DNA of 64,000 bases from Cellulosimicrobium cellulans (GTDB taxonomy: Bacteria; Actinomycetota; Actinomycetes; Actinomycetales; Cellulomonadaceae): contig NZ_BJNZ01000002.1 in assembly GCF_006539945.1 (NCBI RefSeq), forward strand, positions 220,622-284,621. The letters are read 5' to 3'. The notes under the pieces are model-generated. The model was not told the origin of the DNA, did not search any database, and was given only the letters and a program-made list of their open reading frames with translations. Of the stretch, positions 16,742 through 26,600 are shown piece after piece (within the stretch, counting starts at the first letter, position 1; every line of letters starts with the position of its first letter). Position numbers and translations under genes: made by a program.

Positions 16742-17505
16742 TGCCCGCGCTCCGGAAGCTGGTCCGGGTCGAGTCGAGGCTCTTCCTCCGGGACTCCACG
16801 ACCGTCGTCTTCGGCGTGCTGTTCCCGACGGCGCTCCTGCTCGGCCTGGGCACCATACCGACGCTCAGGGAGCCGACGCCGGAGACCGGCGGCCTCCGGC
16901 CCATCGACGTCTGGGCGCCGACCGCGCTGGTGTTCGGGATGGTGATGATCGCGGTGCAGCACGTCCCGGCGGTGATCGCGACGTACCGGGAGCGCGGCAT
17001 CCTGCGCCGGCTGTCGACCACCCCGGCGCACCCGCGGAGCGTCCTCCTCGCCCAGGTGGTCGTCGCGTTCGCCTCCGTGGTGGTCTCCGCGGCGCTCCTG
17101 GTCCTCGCCGCGTGGGTGGTGCTGGGCATCGCCCCACCGGAACGACCGCTGGAGTTCGTCGTCGCGTTCGTCGTCGGCTTCGCGGCGCTGCTCGGGCTCG
17201 GGCTGGTCTCCGCCGCGGTGGTCCGCACGAGCAGTGCGGCGAACCAGGTCGGCACCCTCCTGTTCGTCGCGCTGATGTTCTTCGGCGGGGCGTTCCTGCC
17301 CCGCGTCCTCATGCCCGACCTGCTGCGCGCGGTCGGCGACGTGGTCCCACCGGGGCTGCAGGCCCTGACCACGGCGTGGTCCGCCGAGGCGGGCTCGCTC
17401 ACGGCCACGGCCGGTGGGCAGCCGTTCTGGCTGCAGATGGCCATAATGGCCGGCATCGCGCTGGTCGCGGGCGCGGTCGCCGCGAAGCTCTTCCGCTGGG
17501 ACTAG
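16741..17505 (+). CDS. ABC transporter permease, DrrB/ABC-2 type
   Basis: 254 residues, six hydrophobic helices in ABC-2 layout. The signature region TYRERGILRRLSTTPAHPRSVLLAQ between helices 2 and 3 is typical of DrrB-like permeases. The protein ends in a short cytoplasmic tail (KLFRWD). It forms the channel for the ATPase just upstream and is translationally coupled to it. A histidine kinase gene follows 32 bp later with its own ribosome-binding site. The substrate is unknown; drugs or lipids are usual for the class. Confidence 0.92.
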   Translation: MPALRKLVRVESRLFLRDSTTVVFGVLFPTALLLGLGTIPTLREPTPETGGLRPIDVWAPTALVFGMVMIAVQHVPAVIATYRERGILRRLSTTPAHPRSVLLAQVVVAFASVVVSAALLVLAAWVVLGIAPPERPLEFVVAFVVGFAALLGLGLVSAAVVRTSSAANQVGTLLFVALMFFGGAFLPRVLMPDLLRAVGDVVPPGLQALTTAWSAEAGSLTATAGGQPFWLQMAIMAGIALVAGAVAAKLFRWD

Positions 17506-17537
17506 GACCGGGAGCCGGACCGGAACAGGAGTCGACG

Positions 17538-18869
17538 ATGCAGGACGCCGGGGCCGTCGAGCGCCCGACCTCCGGGGCGCGCGGACCCGCCGTCGCCGAG
17601 GGTGCGCCGTCCCCGGGCGCCACGACCCGGGCCTGGAAGGCGGACCAGCTCCGGGTCTGGGACCTCCTCCAGCTGTTCACCCCGTGGCTGCTCCTGACGG
17701 TCTCGACCGCGATCTACTTCGCGGGGGTGCTCCCGGCGTCCGGTGAGCGCTTCTGGCCCGAGGGCGCCTCGGTCCTCGGGCTGGTCGCGGTCTCGGCGCT
17801 GTGGGTCCTGTGCGGGCACACGCTTCCCCTGCGGAGGGGGACGCTGCGTCCCGTCCCGGCGGGCATCTACTTCGTCGGCCTGCTGGCGCTGTGCGTCACC
17901 CTCATGACCTACTCCGAGATCTTCCTGGTCTTCACCGTCGCGGGCTTCTTCCACGCGTACCTGCTCACGCCCTGGCCGCTCGGCGTGCTCGGCGTCCTCG
18001 TCACCTCCGTGGCCCTCAACGGCTCGGCGATGAGCGTGTGGGCCGACCCGACACCGGAGCTGCTCGCCGAGCTCGTGCTCGTCGTCGCCGTGCAGACGGC
18101 GGCGATCGGTGCGGGCATCCTGCTGGCAGCGCGCAGCGAGTCGGCGGAACGCAAGCGCGAGGAGCTGGTCGAGCGGCTCGAGGCCGCGCTGCACGAGAAC
18201 GCCGGGCTCCATGCCCAGCTCGTCGTCCAGGCCCGGGAGTCCGGCGCCCAGGACGAGCGGCAACGACTGGCCCGCGAGATCCACGACACCCTGGCGCAAG
18301 GCCTGGCGGGCATCATCACGCAGCTCCAGGCCGCGGAACGTTCCGTGCACGCGCCGGGCGAGACCGACGCGCACGTCGCGCGGGCGCTCCGGCTCGCGCG
18401 CAGCAGCCTCGCGGAGGCCCGACGGTCCGTGCAGGCGCTCGGACCCCAGGAGCTCGGGCGCGCGCACCTCCCCGACGCGCTGCGCACCCTGACGGAGCGC
18501 TGGTCGCACGACCACGACGTCCGCGCTCACGTCGAGATCACCGGGGTCCGGGAACCGCTGAGCCCGGCGATCGAGGTCTCGCTCTTCCGGGTCGTGCAGG
18601 AGTCGCTGACCAACGTGGCGAAGCACGCGGAGGCCTCGCGCGTCGGGGTCACGCTGTCGTACGCGGGCGCCGAGGTGCTGCTGGACGTGCGGGATGATGG
18701 GCGCGGGTTCGCCGCAGGGGTCGGCACCGGCTTCGGCCTGACGAGCATGCGCCAGCGGATCAGAGGGGTCGGCGGTCACCTCGAGGTGCAGAGCGCGCCG
18801 GGCGAGGGAACCTCCGTGAGCGCTCGCGTCCCGGCGATCGCTCCCGGGGGAATGACGGAGAAGGAGTAG
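17538..18869 (+). CDS. Sensor histidine kinase (NarL/LuxR-type partner)
   Basis: 443 residues. After a disordered N-terminus come about six membrane helices (45-195) with almost no extracytoplasmic loop, so the signal is probably in or near the membrane. A linker coiled coil (200-235) leads to the HisKA_3 domain with phospho-acceptor His249 (LAREIHDTLAQGL), then a HATPase domain with N-box VQESLTNVAKHAEA and G-box DDGRGF. This intramembrane-sensing design is typical of kinases encoded beside DrrAB exporters. ATG follows ACAGGAG. The partner regulator starts 8 bp downstream. Confidence 0.93.
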   Translation: MQDAGAVERPTSGARGPAVAEGAPSPGATTRAWKADQLRVWDLLQLFTPWLLLTVSTAIYFAGVLPASGERFWPEGASVLGLVAVSALWVLCGHTLPLRRGTLRPVPAGIYFVGLLALCVTLMTYSEIFLVFTVAGFFHAYLLTPWPLGVLGVLVTSVALNGSAMSVWADPTPELLAELVLVVAVQTAAIGAGILLAARSESAERKREELVERLEAALHENAGLHAQLVVQARESGAQDERQRLAREIHDTLAQGLAGIITQLQAAERSVHAPGETDAHVARALRLARSSLAEARRSVQALGPQELGRAHLPDALRTLTERWSHDHDVRAHVEITGVREPLSPAIEVSLFRVVQESLTNVAKHAEASRVGVTLSYAGAEVLLDVRDDGRGFAAGVGTGFGLTSMRQRIRGVGGHLEVQSAPGEGTSVSARVPAIAPGGMTEKE

Positions 18870-18877
18870 ACCGGCCG

Positions 18878-19498
18878 ATGCTTCGACTCGTGATCGTCGA
18901 CGACCACCCGGTCGTGCGGGGAGGCCTGCGCGACACCTTCGCGGACGTCGAGGACATCGTCGTCGTCGGCGAGGCCGGCGACGGCGCCGAGGGGGTCGAC
19001 CGTGCGCGGTCGCTCGCGGCGGACGTCGTGCTCATGGACCTGCGCATGCCCGGGACGGACGGCGTCGCGGCGACGGCGGCCCTGCGCGAGCAGGTCCCGG
19101 ACGCCCGGGTGCTGGTCCTGACCACCTTCGACAGCGAGAGCGACGTCCTCCCGGCGATCGAGGCGGGCGCGATCGGCTACCTCCTGAAGGACGCGCTGCC
19201 CGACGACCTGATCCGGGCCGTCCGCGCCGCCGGGCGCGGGGAGTCGGTGCTCGCGCCGTCGGTGACCCAGCACCTGATGGGACAGGTGCGCAGGCCGGGC
19301 GCCGGCACGCTGACCGACCGGGAGAAGCAGGTGCTCCAGCTCGTGGCGAACGGCTGCTCGAACCGCGAGGCCGCCGCCGCGCTGTTCATCGGCGAGGCGA
19401 GCATCAAGACCCACCTGCAGCACGTCTACGACAAGCTCGGCGTCCGCGACCGCGCCTCGGCGGTGGCCGAGGGCTACCGGCGGCGTCTCCTCACCTGA
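18878..19498 (+). CDS. Response regulator, NarL/LuxR family
   Basis: 206 residues. Receiver domain (1-120) with the acidic pair Asp8-Asp9, phospho-acceptor Asp54 (LMDLRMPGTDG) and a conserved Lys in LLKDALPD. A LuxR-type helix-turn-helix (about 140-200) has LTDREKQVLQLVANGCSNREAAAALFIGEASIKTHLQHVYDKLGVRDR. It is the partner of the kinase 8 bp upstream and probably activates its own exporter operon. The palindrome at 15719-15734 is the best candidate site. The downstream neighbour is convergent. Confidence 0.95.
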   Translation: MLRLVIVDDHPVVRGGLRDTFADVEDIVVVGEAGDGAEGVDRARSLAADVVLMDLRMPGTDGVAATAALREQVPDARVLVLTTFDSESDVLPAIEAGAIGYLLKDALPDDLIRAVRAAGRGESVLAPSVTQHLMGQVRRPGAGTLTDREKQVLQLVANGCSNREAAAALFIGEASIKTHLQHVYDKLGVRDRASAVAEGYRRRLLT

Positions 19499-19546
19499 CG
19501 CCGCGCCACCCGTCGCGCGCGGGCACGGCGTTCTCCGAAGGGTGCC

Positions 19547-21145
19547 TCAGGCGAGCGAGACGAGCTCCGCGTACTCGTCGCTCCACAGGTCCTCGTCACC
19601 GTCGGGCAGCAGCAGGACGCGCTCGGGCTCGAGCGCCTCGACCGCGCCGTCGTCGTGCGTGACCATGACGACGGCGCCCTCGTACGTCTTGAGCGCCCCG
19701 AGGATCTCGGCGCGCGAAGCCGGGTCGAGGTTGTTCGTCGGCTCGTCGAGGAGCAGCACGTTCGCAGCCGAGACGACGAGCGTCGCGAGCGCGAGGCGCG
19801 TCTTCTCCCCGCCGGAGAGCACGTTCGTCGGCTTCTCCGCGTCGTCGCCCGAGAACAGGAACGACCCGAGCACGGAGCGCACCTGGGTGTCGGTGAGGTC
19901 GGGCGCGGCGTGGCGCAGGTTCTCGACGACCGTCGCGTCCATGTCGAGCGTGTCGTGCTCCTGGGCGTAGTAGCCGATCTTCAGGCCGTGCCCGGGGTGC
20001 ACCTCTCCCGTGTCCGGCTCCTCCACGCCGCCGAGGATGCGCAGGAGCGTCGTCTTGCCCGCCCCGTTGAGGCCCAGGACGACGACGCGGCTCCCGCGGT
20101 CGATCGCGAGGTCGACGCCCGCGAAGACCTCCTGCGACCCGTACGCCTTGGACAGCCCGCTCGCGGTGAGCGGCGTGCGTCCGCACGGCGCGGGCTTGGG
20201 GAACCGCAGCTTGGCGACCTTGTCGCTCTGGCGCTCGCCCTCCAGCCCTGCGAGCATCTTCTCGGCGCGCCGCATCATCTGCTGCGCGGCGACGGCCTTG
20301 GTGGCCTTGGCCCGCATCTTCTCGCCCTGGGCGAGCAGCGCCCCGGCCTTCTTCTCCGCGTTCTGCCGCTCGCGACGGCGGCGGCGCTCGTCCGACTCGC
20401 GCTGCGCGAGGTACGCGTCCCAGCCGAGGTTGTACTGGTCGAGCTCGCCACGGTTCGCGTCCAGGTGGAAGACCTTGTTCACGGTGGCGCGCAGCAGCTC
20501 GACGTCGTGGGAGATCACGACGAACCCGCCGCTGTACGACTTGAGGTAGTCGCGCAGCCAGATGATCGAGTCCGCGTCGAGGTGGTTCGTCGGCTCGTCG
20601 AGGAGCAGCGTCTCGACCCCGGAGAACAGGATGCGCGCGAGCTCGATGCGGCGGCGCTGACCGCCGGACAGCGTGCTCAGCGGCTGGCCGAGGACCCGGT
20701 CGTCGAGGCCGAGGTTGCTCGTGATCCGGTGCGCCTCGCTCTCGGCGGCGTACCCGCCGGCGGCGAGGAAGCGCGCCTCGAGCTTCGGGTACCGCTCCAT
20801 GGCAGCCTCGTGCGTCTCGACGTCGGCGCTCGCCATCGCGCCCTCGGTCTCACGCATCTGGCGCACGATCTTGTCGAGGCTGCGGGCCGAGAGCACCCGG
20901 TCCATCGCGATGACGTCGAGGTCGCCCGTGCGCGGGTCCTGCGGCAGGTAGCCGATGTCGTTGCCGCGCGTGATCTTCCCCGCCGTCGGCTGGGTCTCCC
21001 CCGCGAGCGTCTTGGTCAGGGTCGTCTTGCCGGCGCCGTTGCGCCCGACGAGACCGATCCGGTCGCCCGAGGCGATCTGGAAGGTCGCCTCGTGCAGCAG
21101 GACGCGGGCGCCGACGCGCAGCTCGACGCCGTGAGCGGTGATCAC
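19547..21145 (-). CDS. ABC-F family ATPase
   Basis: 532 residues, two ABC domains in one chain and no membrane helices, the ABC-F design. Both halves have Walker A (GRNGAGKTT and GLNGAGKTT), signature (LSGGQRRR and LSGGEKTR) and Walker B (LLLDEPTNHLD and LLLDEPTNNLD). They are joined by a basic, helical linker (about 240-310) rich in Arg/Lys. ABC-F proteins act on the ribosome, either in translation regulation or in antibiotic resistance by ribosome protection. Which applies here is undecided. I chose the GTG at 21145, where ABC homology begins and GAGAGGA lies upstream. Confidence 0.92.
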   Translation of the reverse strand: MITAHGVELRVGARVLLHEATFQIASGDRIGLVGRNGAGKTTLTKTLAGETQPTAGKITRGNDIGYLPQDPRTGDLDVIAMDRVLSARSLDKIVRQMRETEGAMASADVETHEAAMERYPKLEARFLAAGGYAAESEAHRITSNLGLDDRVLGQPLSTLSGGQRRRIELARILFSGVETLLLDEPTNHLDADSIIWLRDYLKSYSGGFVVISHDVELLRATVNKVFHLDANRGELDQYNLGWDAYLAQRESDERRRRRERQNAEKKAGALLAQGEKMRAKATKAVAAQQMMRRAEKMLAGLEGERQSDKVAKLRFPKPAPCGRTPLTASGLSKAYGSQEVFAGVDLAIDRGSRVVVLGLNGAGKTTLLRILGGVEEPDTGEVHPGHGLKIGYYAQEHDTLDMDATVVENLRHAAPDLTDTQVRSVLGSFLFSGDDAEKPTNVLSGGEKTRLALATLVVSAANVLLLDEPTNNLDPASRAEILGALKTYEGAVVMVTHDDGAVEALEPERVLLLPDGDEDLWSDEYAELVSLA

Positions 21146-21403
21146 GGGAGGGTCCTCTCGGGTGGTGCGGGTGCCCGACGACGGCCCTCGCCGGACCGGT
21201 CGGCCGGCGGCTCGTCGTGGGGCCGGGGTGCGTGCGCCCCGGCGTCCGGGCCTCGTCGATTCTACGGGGGCCCGGCGTCGCGTCCCACCCCATTCCGCCG
21301 GGGCACGTGCGAGGCGGCTGCTCGAGACCGGGATCGCGCTCGCGCGGCGGTCGGACACCCCGGCCAGGACGCCTGGTGCACCGCCCGGCGGTAGCGTTGA
21401 CCT

Positions 21404-22306
21404 GTGACTTTCCAGGAGGGTGGCTCGTTCGAGGGCGGGCGGGTCCGCAAGGGCGGCGGTCGGCGCGGCACGATGATCGCGGGCGGCGGGATCGGGGCCG
21501 TGCTCGTCGCGTTGCTCGTCGCGTTCCTCGGCAACCAGACGGGCGTGGACCTCAGCGCGCTCACGGGCGGCGACGGGTCCGACTCCGGCGCGTACGGCGA
21601 GGGCCAGCAGGAGTACATCGACACGTGCACCGCCGAGGAGGCGAACACGACGCGCGAGTGCCGCCTCAACGGCACGGTCCAGTCGCTCGACGCCTACTGG
21701 GCCGAGGCGCTCCCCCAGCAGGCAGGGGTCGAGTACGCGCAGCCCGAGGTCGTGAGCTTCACCGACCAGGTCTCGACGGGCTGCGGCGCCGCGACCAGCG
21801 CCGTCGGGCCGTTCTACTGCCCGCCCGACCAGACCGTCTACATCGACCTCGGCTTCTACGACGACCTGACGAACCGGTTCGGCGCCAACGACGGCGGCCT
21901 CGCGGAGATGTACGTCGTGGCGCACGAGTTCGGTCACCACATCGAGCAGCTCGTCGGCGCGATGGACGCGGCCGACCGCCAGGGCTCCGGCCCCGAGTCC
22001 GACTCCGTCCGCATCGAGCTCATGGCCGACTGCCTGGCCGGCATGTGGGCCAGCCACGCCGCGAGCACCGTCGACCCGGACACCGGCGTGACGTTCCTCG
22101 CGCCGATCACCGACCAGGAGCTGAACGACGCGCTGTCCGCCGCGTCCGCCGTCGGCGACGACCGCATCCAGGAGGCCGCGACCGGCCAGGTGAACCCCGA
22201 GGGCTGGACCCACGGCTCGAGCGAGCAGCGCCAGCGCTGGTTCACCATCGGCTACAACGGCGGCACGATCCAGGACTGCAACGCTCTCTCCGCCTCGTCG
22301 CTCTGA
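21404..22306 (+). CDS. Neutral zinc metallopeptidase, YpfJ type
   Basis: 300 residues. Gly/Arg-rich cytoplasmic N-terminus, one membrane helix (about 25-43), then an extracytoplasmic domain. The zinc motif HEFGHH and a downstream Glu/Asp-rich element (IELMADCLAGMWA) define the putative neutral zinc metallopeptidase family. Four cysteines could form disulfides. Physiological substrates are unknown. The GTG is 6 nt after TAGCGT (21392-21397) with no Shine-Dalgarno, a leaderless start. The gene is convergent with the GNAT gene and divergent from the ABC-F gene. Confidence 0.9.
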   Translation: MTFQEGGSFEGGRVRKGGGRRGTMIAGGGIGAVLVALLVAFLGNQTGVDLSALTGGDGSDSGAYGEGQQEYIDTCTAEEANTTRECRLNGTVQSLDAYWAEALPQQAGVEYAQPEVVSFTDQVSTGCGAATSAVGPFYCPPDQTVYIDLGFYDDLTNRFGANDGGLAEMYVVAHEFGHHIEQLVGAMDAADRQGSGPESDSVRIELMADCLAGMWASHAASTVDPDTGVTFLAPITDQELNDALSAASAVGDDRIQEAATGQVNPEGWTHGSSEQRQRWFTIGYNGGTIQDCNALSASSL

Positions 22307-22334
22307 CCGCTCCTGCCGATCTCGTGGGCCGTCG

Positions 22335-23468
22335 TCACAGCTCGATCGAGTACATGCGCGAGCCGGTGACCTTCTCGTAGCCCAGGCTCGCGTAGAGGCC
22401 GTGCGCGCCGGACGGGTTCTCGGTGTCGACGTCGAGCGCGGCGTACTGCATGCCGTCCGCGGCGAAGGCGCGCATCCCCGCCGCGAGCGCCGCGACGGCG
22501 ACGCGACGCCCCCGGTATGCGCTGCGCACGCCGAGGATCTCGGTGTAGCCGAACGTGTAGCCGCGCACGGGGAAGTCCTCGTCGTAGCGGCCGGCCATCT
22601 CGTAGCCGACGACGAGCGGCTCGCCAGCGCGGAGCGCCGCGGCGGTCTCGGGGTCCGTGGCCGGGTCGGCGAGGAGCGCGTCGACGTCGGGCGCGTCGTC
22701 CACCACGAGGAACGACCACTGCGGCGCGAACTCGCTGCGCCCGTGCGTCCACGCCTCGGCGGTGCGGGGCTCGCTCCCCCAGTGGTCGCGGAACGCGTCG
22801 TTGTGCGCGAGGCGGGTCGCCTCGTCGAGCTCGGTCGACCACGGGACGAGACGCAGCGACCCGTCGAGCGGCACCTCGGGGATCGGTGTCGAGAGGTCGC
22901 GACGCAGGTCGGAGTAGAAGCGTCGGGTCTCGAGCCCGAAGCGCGCGTAGAGCCGCGCCTTCGCCGGAGGGTCGGTGTCCTCGCCGTACGTCAGCAGGCG
23001 CGCGGGCAGCTCCTTGCCGCTCGCCGCGAGGAGCTGGCGCCCGCGCGCGATCTCCCAGGCGAACAGCTCGCGCCCGACGCCGCGCTCACGGTGGGTGGGA
23101 TGGACGCCGCCCCAGAGGAACGCGCGCACGGTGTTCGCGTCGCCCGGGTTGGTGTCGACCAGGGCGTACGCGCGCAGCGTCCCGTCGGTGTCGACGCCGA
23201 CGAGCGAGTCGGCCGCGAGGTCGCGCCACGGCGCGGTGAACAGCTCCTCGATCTCGCCGATCGTCTCGCGGTACGGCTCCTGGTCCGCCTCGGCGATCCC
23301 GTTGCGCAGGGCCAGCAGCGCGGGCGCGTCGGCCGGCTCGGCGGGGCGCCAGGCCAGGTCGCCCACGGTCACGGTCGGCAGGGTCGACGGCGCGGCGGCG
23401 CGCTCGGCGATCGGGGCGAGCGTCGTGGGGGCCGGGTTCTCGACCTGGTCGGTCGCGGGAGAGGACAT
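22335..23468 (-). CDS. Tandem GNAT acetyltransferase
   Basis: 377 residues with two GNAT folds. The N-terminal one (about 35-190) has a degraded acetyl-CoA loop around HRERGVGRELFAWE. The C-terminal one (about 215-375) has SAYRGRRVAVAALAAGMRAFA and ends VDTENPSGAHGLYASLGYEKV, the usual C-terminal beta-bulge segment. The two-domain plan resembles mycothiol synthase (MshD), but it is longer and not clearly that enzyme. The ATG at 23468 lies 7 nt after TACCGT on the minus strand (23476-23481), a leaderless start. The acceptor substrate is unknown. Confidence 0.85.
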   Translation of the reverse strand: MSSPATDQVENPAPTTLAPIAERAAAPSTLPTVTVGDLAWRPAEPADAPALLALRNGIAEADQEPYRETIGEIEELFTAPWRDLAADSLVGVDTDGTLRAYALVDTNPGDANTVRAFLWGGVHPTHRERGVGRELFAWEIARGRQLLAASGKELPARLLTYGEDTDPPAKARLYARFGLETRRFYSDLRRDLSTPIPEVPLDGSLRLVPWSTELDEATRLAHNDAFRDHWGSEPRTAEAWTHGRSEFAPQWSFLVVDDAPDVDALLADPATDPETAAALRAGEPLVVGYEMAGRYDEDFPVRGYTFGYTEILGVRSAYRGRRVAVAALAAGMRAFAADGMQYAALDVDTENPSGAHGLYASLGYEKVTGSRMYSIEL

Positions 23469-23529
23469 GCCGACCACGGTAGGTGCGCCCGCGCCGTCGG
23501 GCACGCGCTTTTCCCGCCTCTCCCGGACT

Positions 23530-23599
23530 CCGAGCGATGCGTCCCGGCTCGAGCGATGCGTTCCTGGACGCATCGCTCGCCCCGAGACGCATCGCTCGG
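23530..23599. repeat. Nested inverted repeat, four copies of an 11-mer
   Basis: GAGCGATGCGT occurs at 23532-23542 and 23551-23561, and its reverse complement at 23568-23578 and 23587-23597. The outer arms pair over 14 bp (23530-23543 with 23586-23599). The inner arms pair over 12 bp (23550-23561 with 23568-23579) around a TCCTGG loop. The element fills the gap between the divergent GNAT and metH promoters. It may be a mobile intergenic repeat, a protein-binding array or a structured RNA. Confidence 0.8.
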
Positions 23600-23662
23600 C
23601 AGCGGTCGGGTCCCGCTGAGACGGCATCCCACGACCGGGCGAGCTCGATCTACGCTGCGAGC

Positions 23663-26600
23663 ATGCCGATCGTCGTACCCCAGGACCTCGCCGACGCCCG
23701 TTCCCGGGCCCTTGCCGACGCGCTGCGCACGCGCGTCGTCGTCGCCGACGGCGCGATGGGCACGATGATCCAGGAGCAGGACCCGAGCCTGGAGGACTAC
23801 CAGGGGCTCGAGGGCTGCAACGAGATCCTCAACGTCTCACGGCCCGACATCATCGCGGCCGTGCACGACGCGTACCTCGAGGTCGGGGTCGACGCGATCG
23901 AGACGAACACGTTCGGCGCCAACTGGTCCAACCTCTCGGACTACGACATCGACGACCGCATCCGCGAGCTCGCCGCGGCCGGGGCACGGATCGCGCGCGA
24001 GCGCGCCGACGCGTTCGCGACCGACGAGCAGCCCCGGTGGGTGCTCGGCTCGATGGGGCCCGGGACCAAGCTGCCGAGCCTCGGCCACACGACGTACGCG
24101 CACCTGCGCGACACGTTCGCGGAGCAGGCCGCCGGACTGCTGGAGGGCGGGGTCGACGCGATCCTCGTCGAGACGAGCCAGGACCTGCTCCAGGCGAAGG
24201 CCGCGGTGACGGGGTCGCGGAACGCGATGCGCGACGTCGGGCGCGAGGTCCCCGTGATCGTCCAGGTGACGGTCGAGACCACGGGCACGATGCTCATGGG
24301 CTCCGAGATCGGGGCCGCGCTCACGACCCTCCAGGCGCTCGACGTCGACGCGATCGGCCTCAACTGCGCGACCGGCCCGGCCGAGATGAGCGAGCACCTG
24401 CGGCACCTGTCGCGGCACGCGGAGATCCCCGTGACGTGCATGCCCAACGCGGGGCTCCCCGTGCTCGGCCCGAACGGTGCGTCGTACCCGCTCACGCCCG
24501 ACGAGCTCGCCGCCGCGCACACGCAGTTCGTCACCGAGTTCGGTCTGGGCCTCGTGGGCGGCTGCTGCGGCACGACGCCCGAGCACCTGCGCCGCGTCGT
24601 CGAGGCGGTGCGTGCACAACCCATCGTTGAGCGGCACCCGGAGCGGGAGAACGGCGTCGCGAGCCTGTACTCGCACACCGACCTGCACCAGGACGCGTCG
24701 TTCCTCGCGATCGGCGAGCGCACCAACGCGAACGGTTCCAAGGCGTTCCGCGAGGCGATGCTCGCGGAGAACTGGGACGAGTGCGTCGAGATCGCGCGCG
24801 CCCAGACGCGCGACGGCGCGCACCTGCTCGACGTGTGCATCGACTACGTGGGGCGCGACGGCGTCGCGGACGTGAAGCAGGTCGTCTCACGCCTCGCGAG
24901 CGCGTCGACGCTCCCGCTCGTCATCGACTCGACCGAGCCCGAGGTCATCGCGGCAGGGCTCGAGCTCGTGGGCGGGCGCGCCGTCGTGAACTCGGTGAAC
25001 TTCGAGGACGGCGACGGGCCGACGTCGCGGTTCGCGCGGATCATGCCGCACGTCGTCGAGCACGGGGCGGCCGTCGTCGCGCTGACGATCGACGAGGAGG
25101 GCCAGGCGCGCACCGCGGCGGGCAAGGTGGAGATCGCGACCCGGCTCGTCGAGACGCTCACGCGCGACTGGGGCATGCGCGTGGACGACATCATCGTCGA
25201 CGCCCTGACGTTCCCCATCGCCACGGGCCAGGAGGAGACGCGGCGCGACGCGATCGAGACGATCGAGGCGATCCGCGAGATCACGCGCCGCTACCCCGGC
25301 ATCCACACGACACTCGGCGTCTCGAACGTGTCGTTCGGCCTCAACCCCGCGGCACGCACCGTGCTCAACTCGGTGTTCCTCCACGAGGCGGTCGAGGCCG
25401 GGCTGGACTCCGCGATCGTGCACGCGGCGAAGATCCTTCCCCTCTCGCAGATCCCCGACGAGCAGCGCGAGGCCGCGCTCGACCTCGTGTGGGACCGGCG
25501 TCGGTACGACGACGAGGGGAACCTCGTGCACGACCCGCTCGCCCGCCTGCTCGACCTGTTCGAGGGCGTGGACTCCGCGGCCCTCAAGGACGCCCGTGCC
25601 GCCGAGATGGCCGCGCTGCCCGTCGGCGAGCGCCTCGAGCGACGCATCGTCGACGGCGCGCGCAAGGGCCTGGAGGACGACCTCGACGCCGCGATGGCGT
25701 CCGGGCTGAAGCCGCTCGAGATCGTCAACGACCACCTGCTCGAGGGCATGAAGGTCGTCGGCGACCTGTTCGGGCGCGGCGAGATGCAGCTCCCGTTCGT
25801 GCTGCAGTCCGCGGAGGCCATGAAGACGGCGGTCGCGTACCTCGAGCCGCACATGGAGAAGGTCGAGGGCGAGTCCGGGTCGAAGGGCACGATCGTGCTC
25901 GCGACCGTGCGCGGCGACGTGCACGACATCGGCAAGAACCTCGTCGACATCATCCTCACGAACAACGGCTACACGGTCGTCAACATCGGCATCAAGCAGC
26001 CGATCACCGCCATGATCGAGGCGGCCGAGCAGCACGACGCCGACGTCATCGGGATGTCGGGGCTGCTCGTGAAGTCGACGGTCGTCATGAAGGAGAACCT
26101 CGCGGAGCTCGCCTCGCGCGGGTTGGGCGAGCGCTGGCCGGTGCTGCTCGGGGGCGCGGCGCTCACGCGCACGTACGTCGAGGACGACCTCGCGGGCCAG
26201 TTCCCCGGCGTGGTCCGGTACGCGCGCGACGCGTTCGAGGGGCTTCGGCTCATGGAGCCGCTCGTGCGCGTCGCACGCGGCGAGTCGCCCGACGCGGTCG
26301 GGCTGCCCGCCCTGAAGAAGCGCCGCCACGCGGTGGTCACCGTGACCGAGACGCCGGTCGAGGACCTGCCCGCGCGGTCCGACGTCGCGGCGGACAACCC
26401 CGTGCCCGATCCCCCGTTCTGGGGGACGCGGCTCGTGAAGGGCGTGCGCCTCGCCGACTACGCGGCGTTCCTCGACGAGCGCGCGACGTTCATGGGGCAG
26501 TGGGGGCTCAAGCCGGGGCGTGGCGACGACGGTGCGTCGTACGAGGAGCTGGTCGAGACCGAGGGCCGCCCGCGGCTCAACGAGTGGCTCGACCGCATCC

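Noticed and set aside
23469..23662. Possible cobalamin riboswitch before metH
   Set aside because: The gap is 194 bp and holds a nested inverted repeat, but I see no B12-box. metH appears leaderless, so there would be no leader for a riboswitch.
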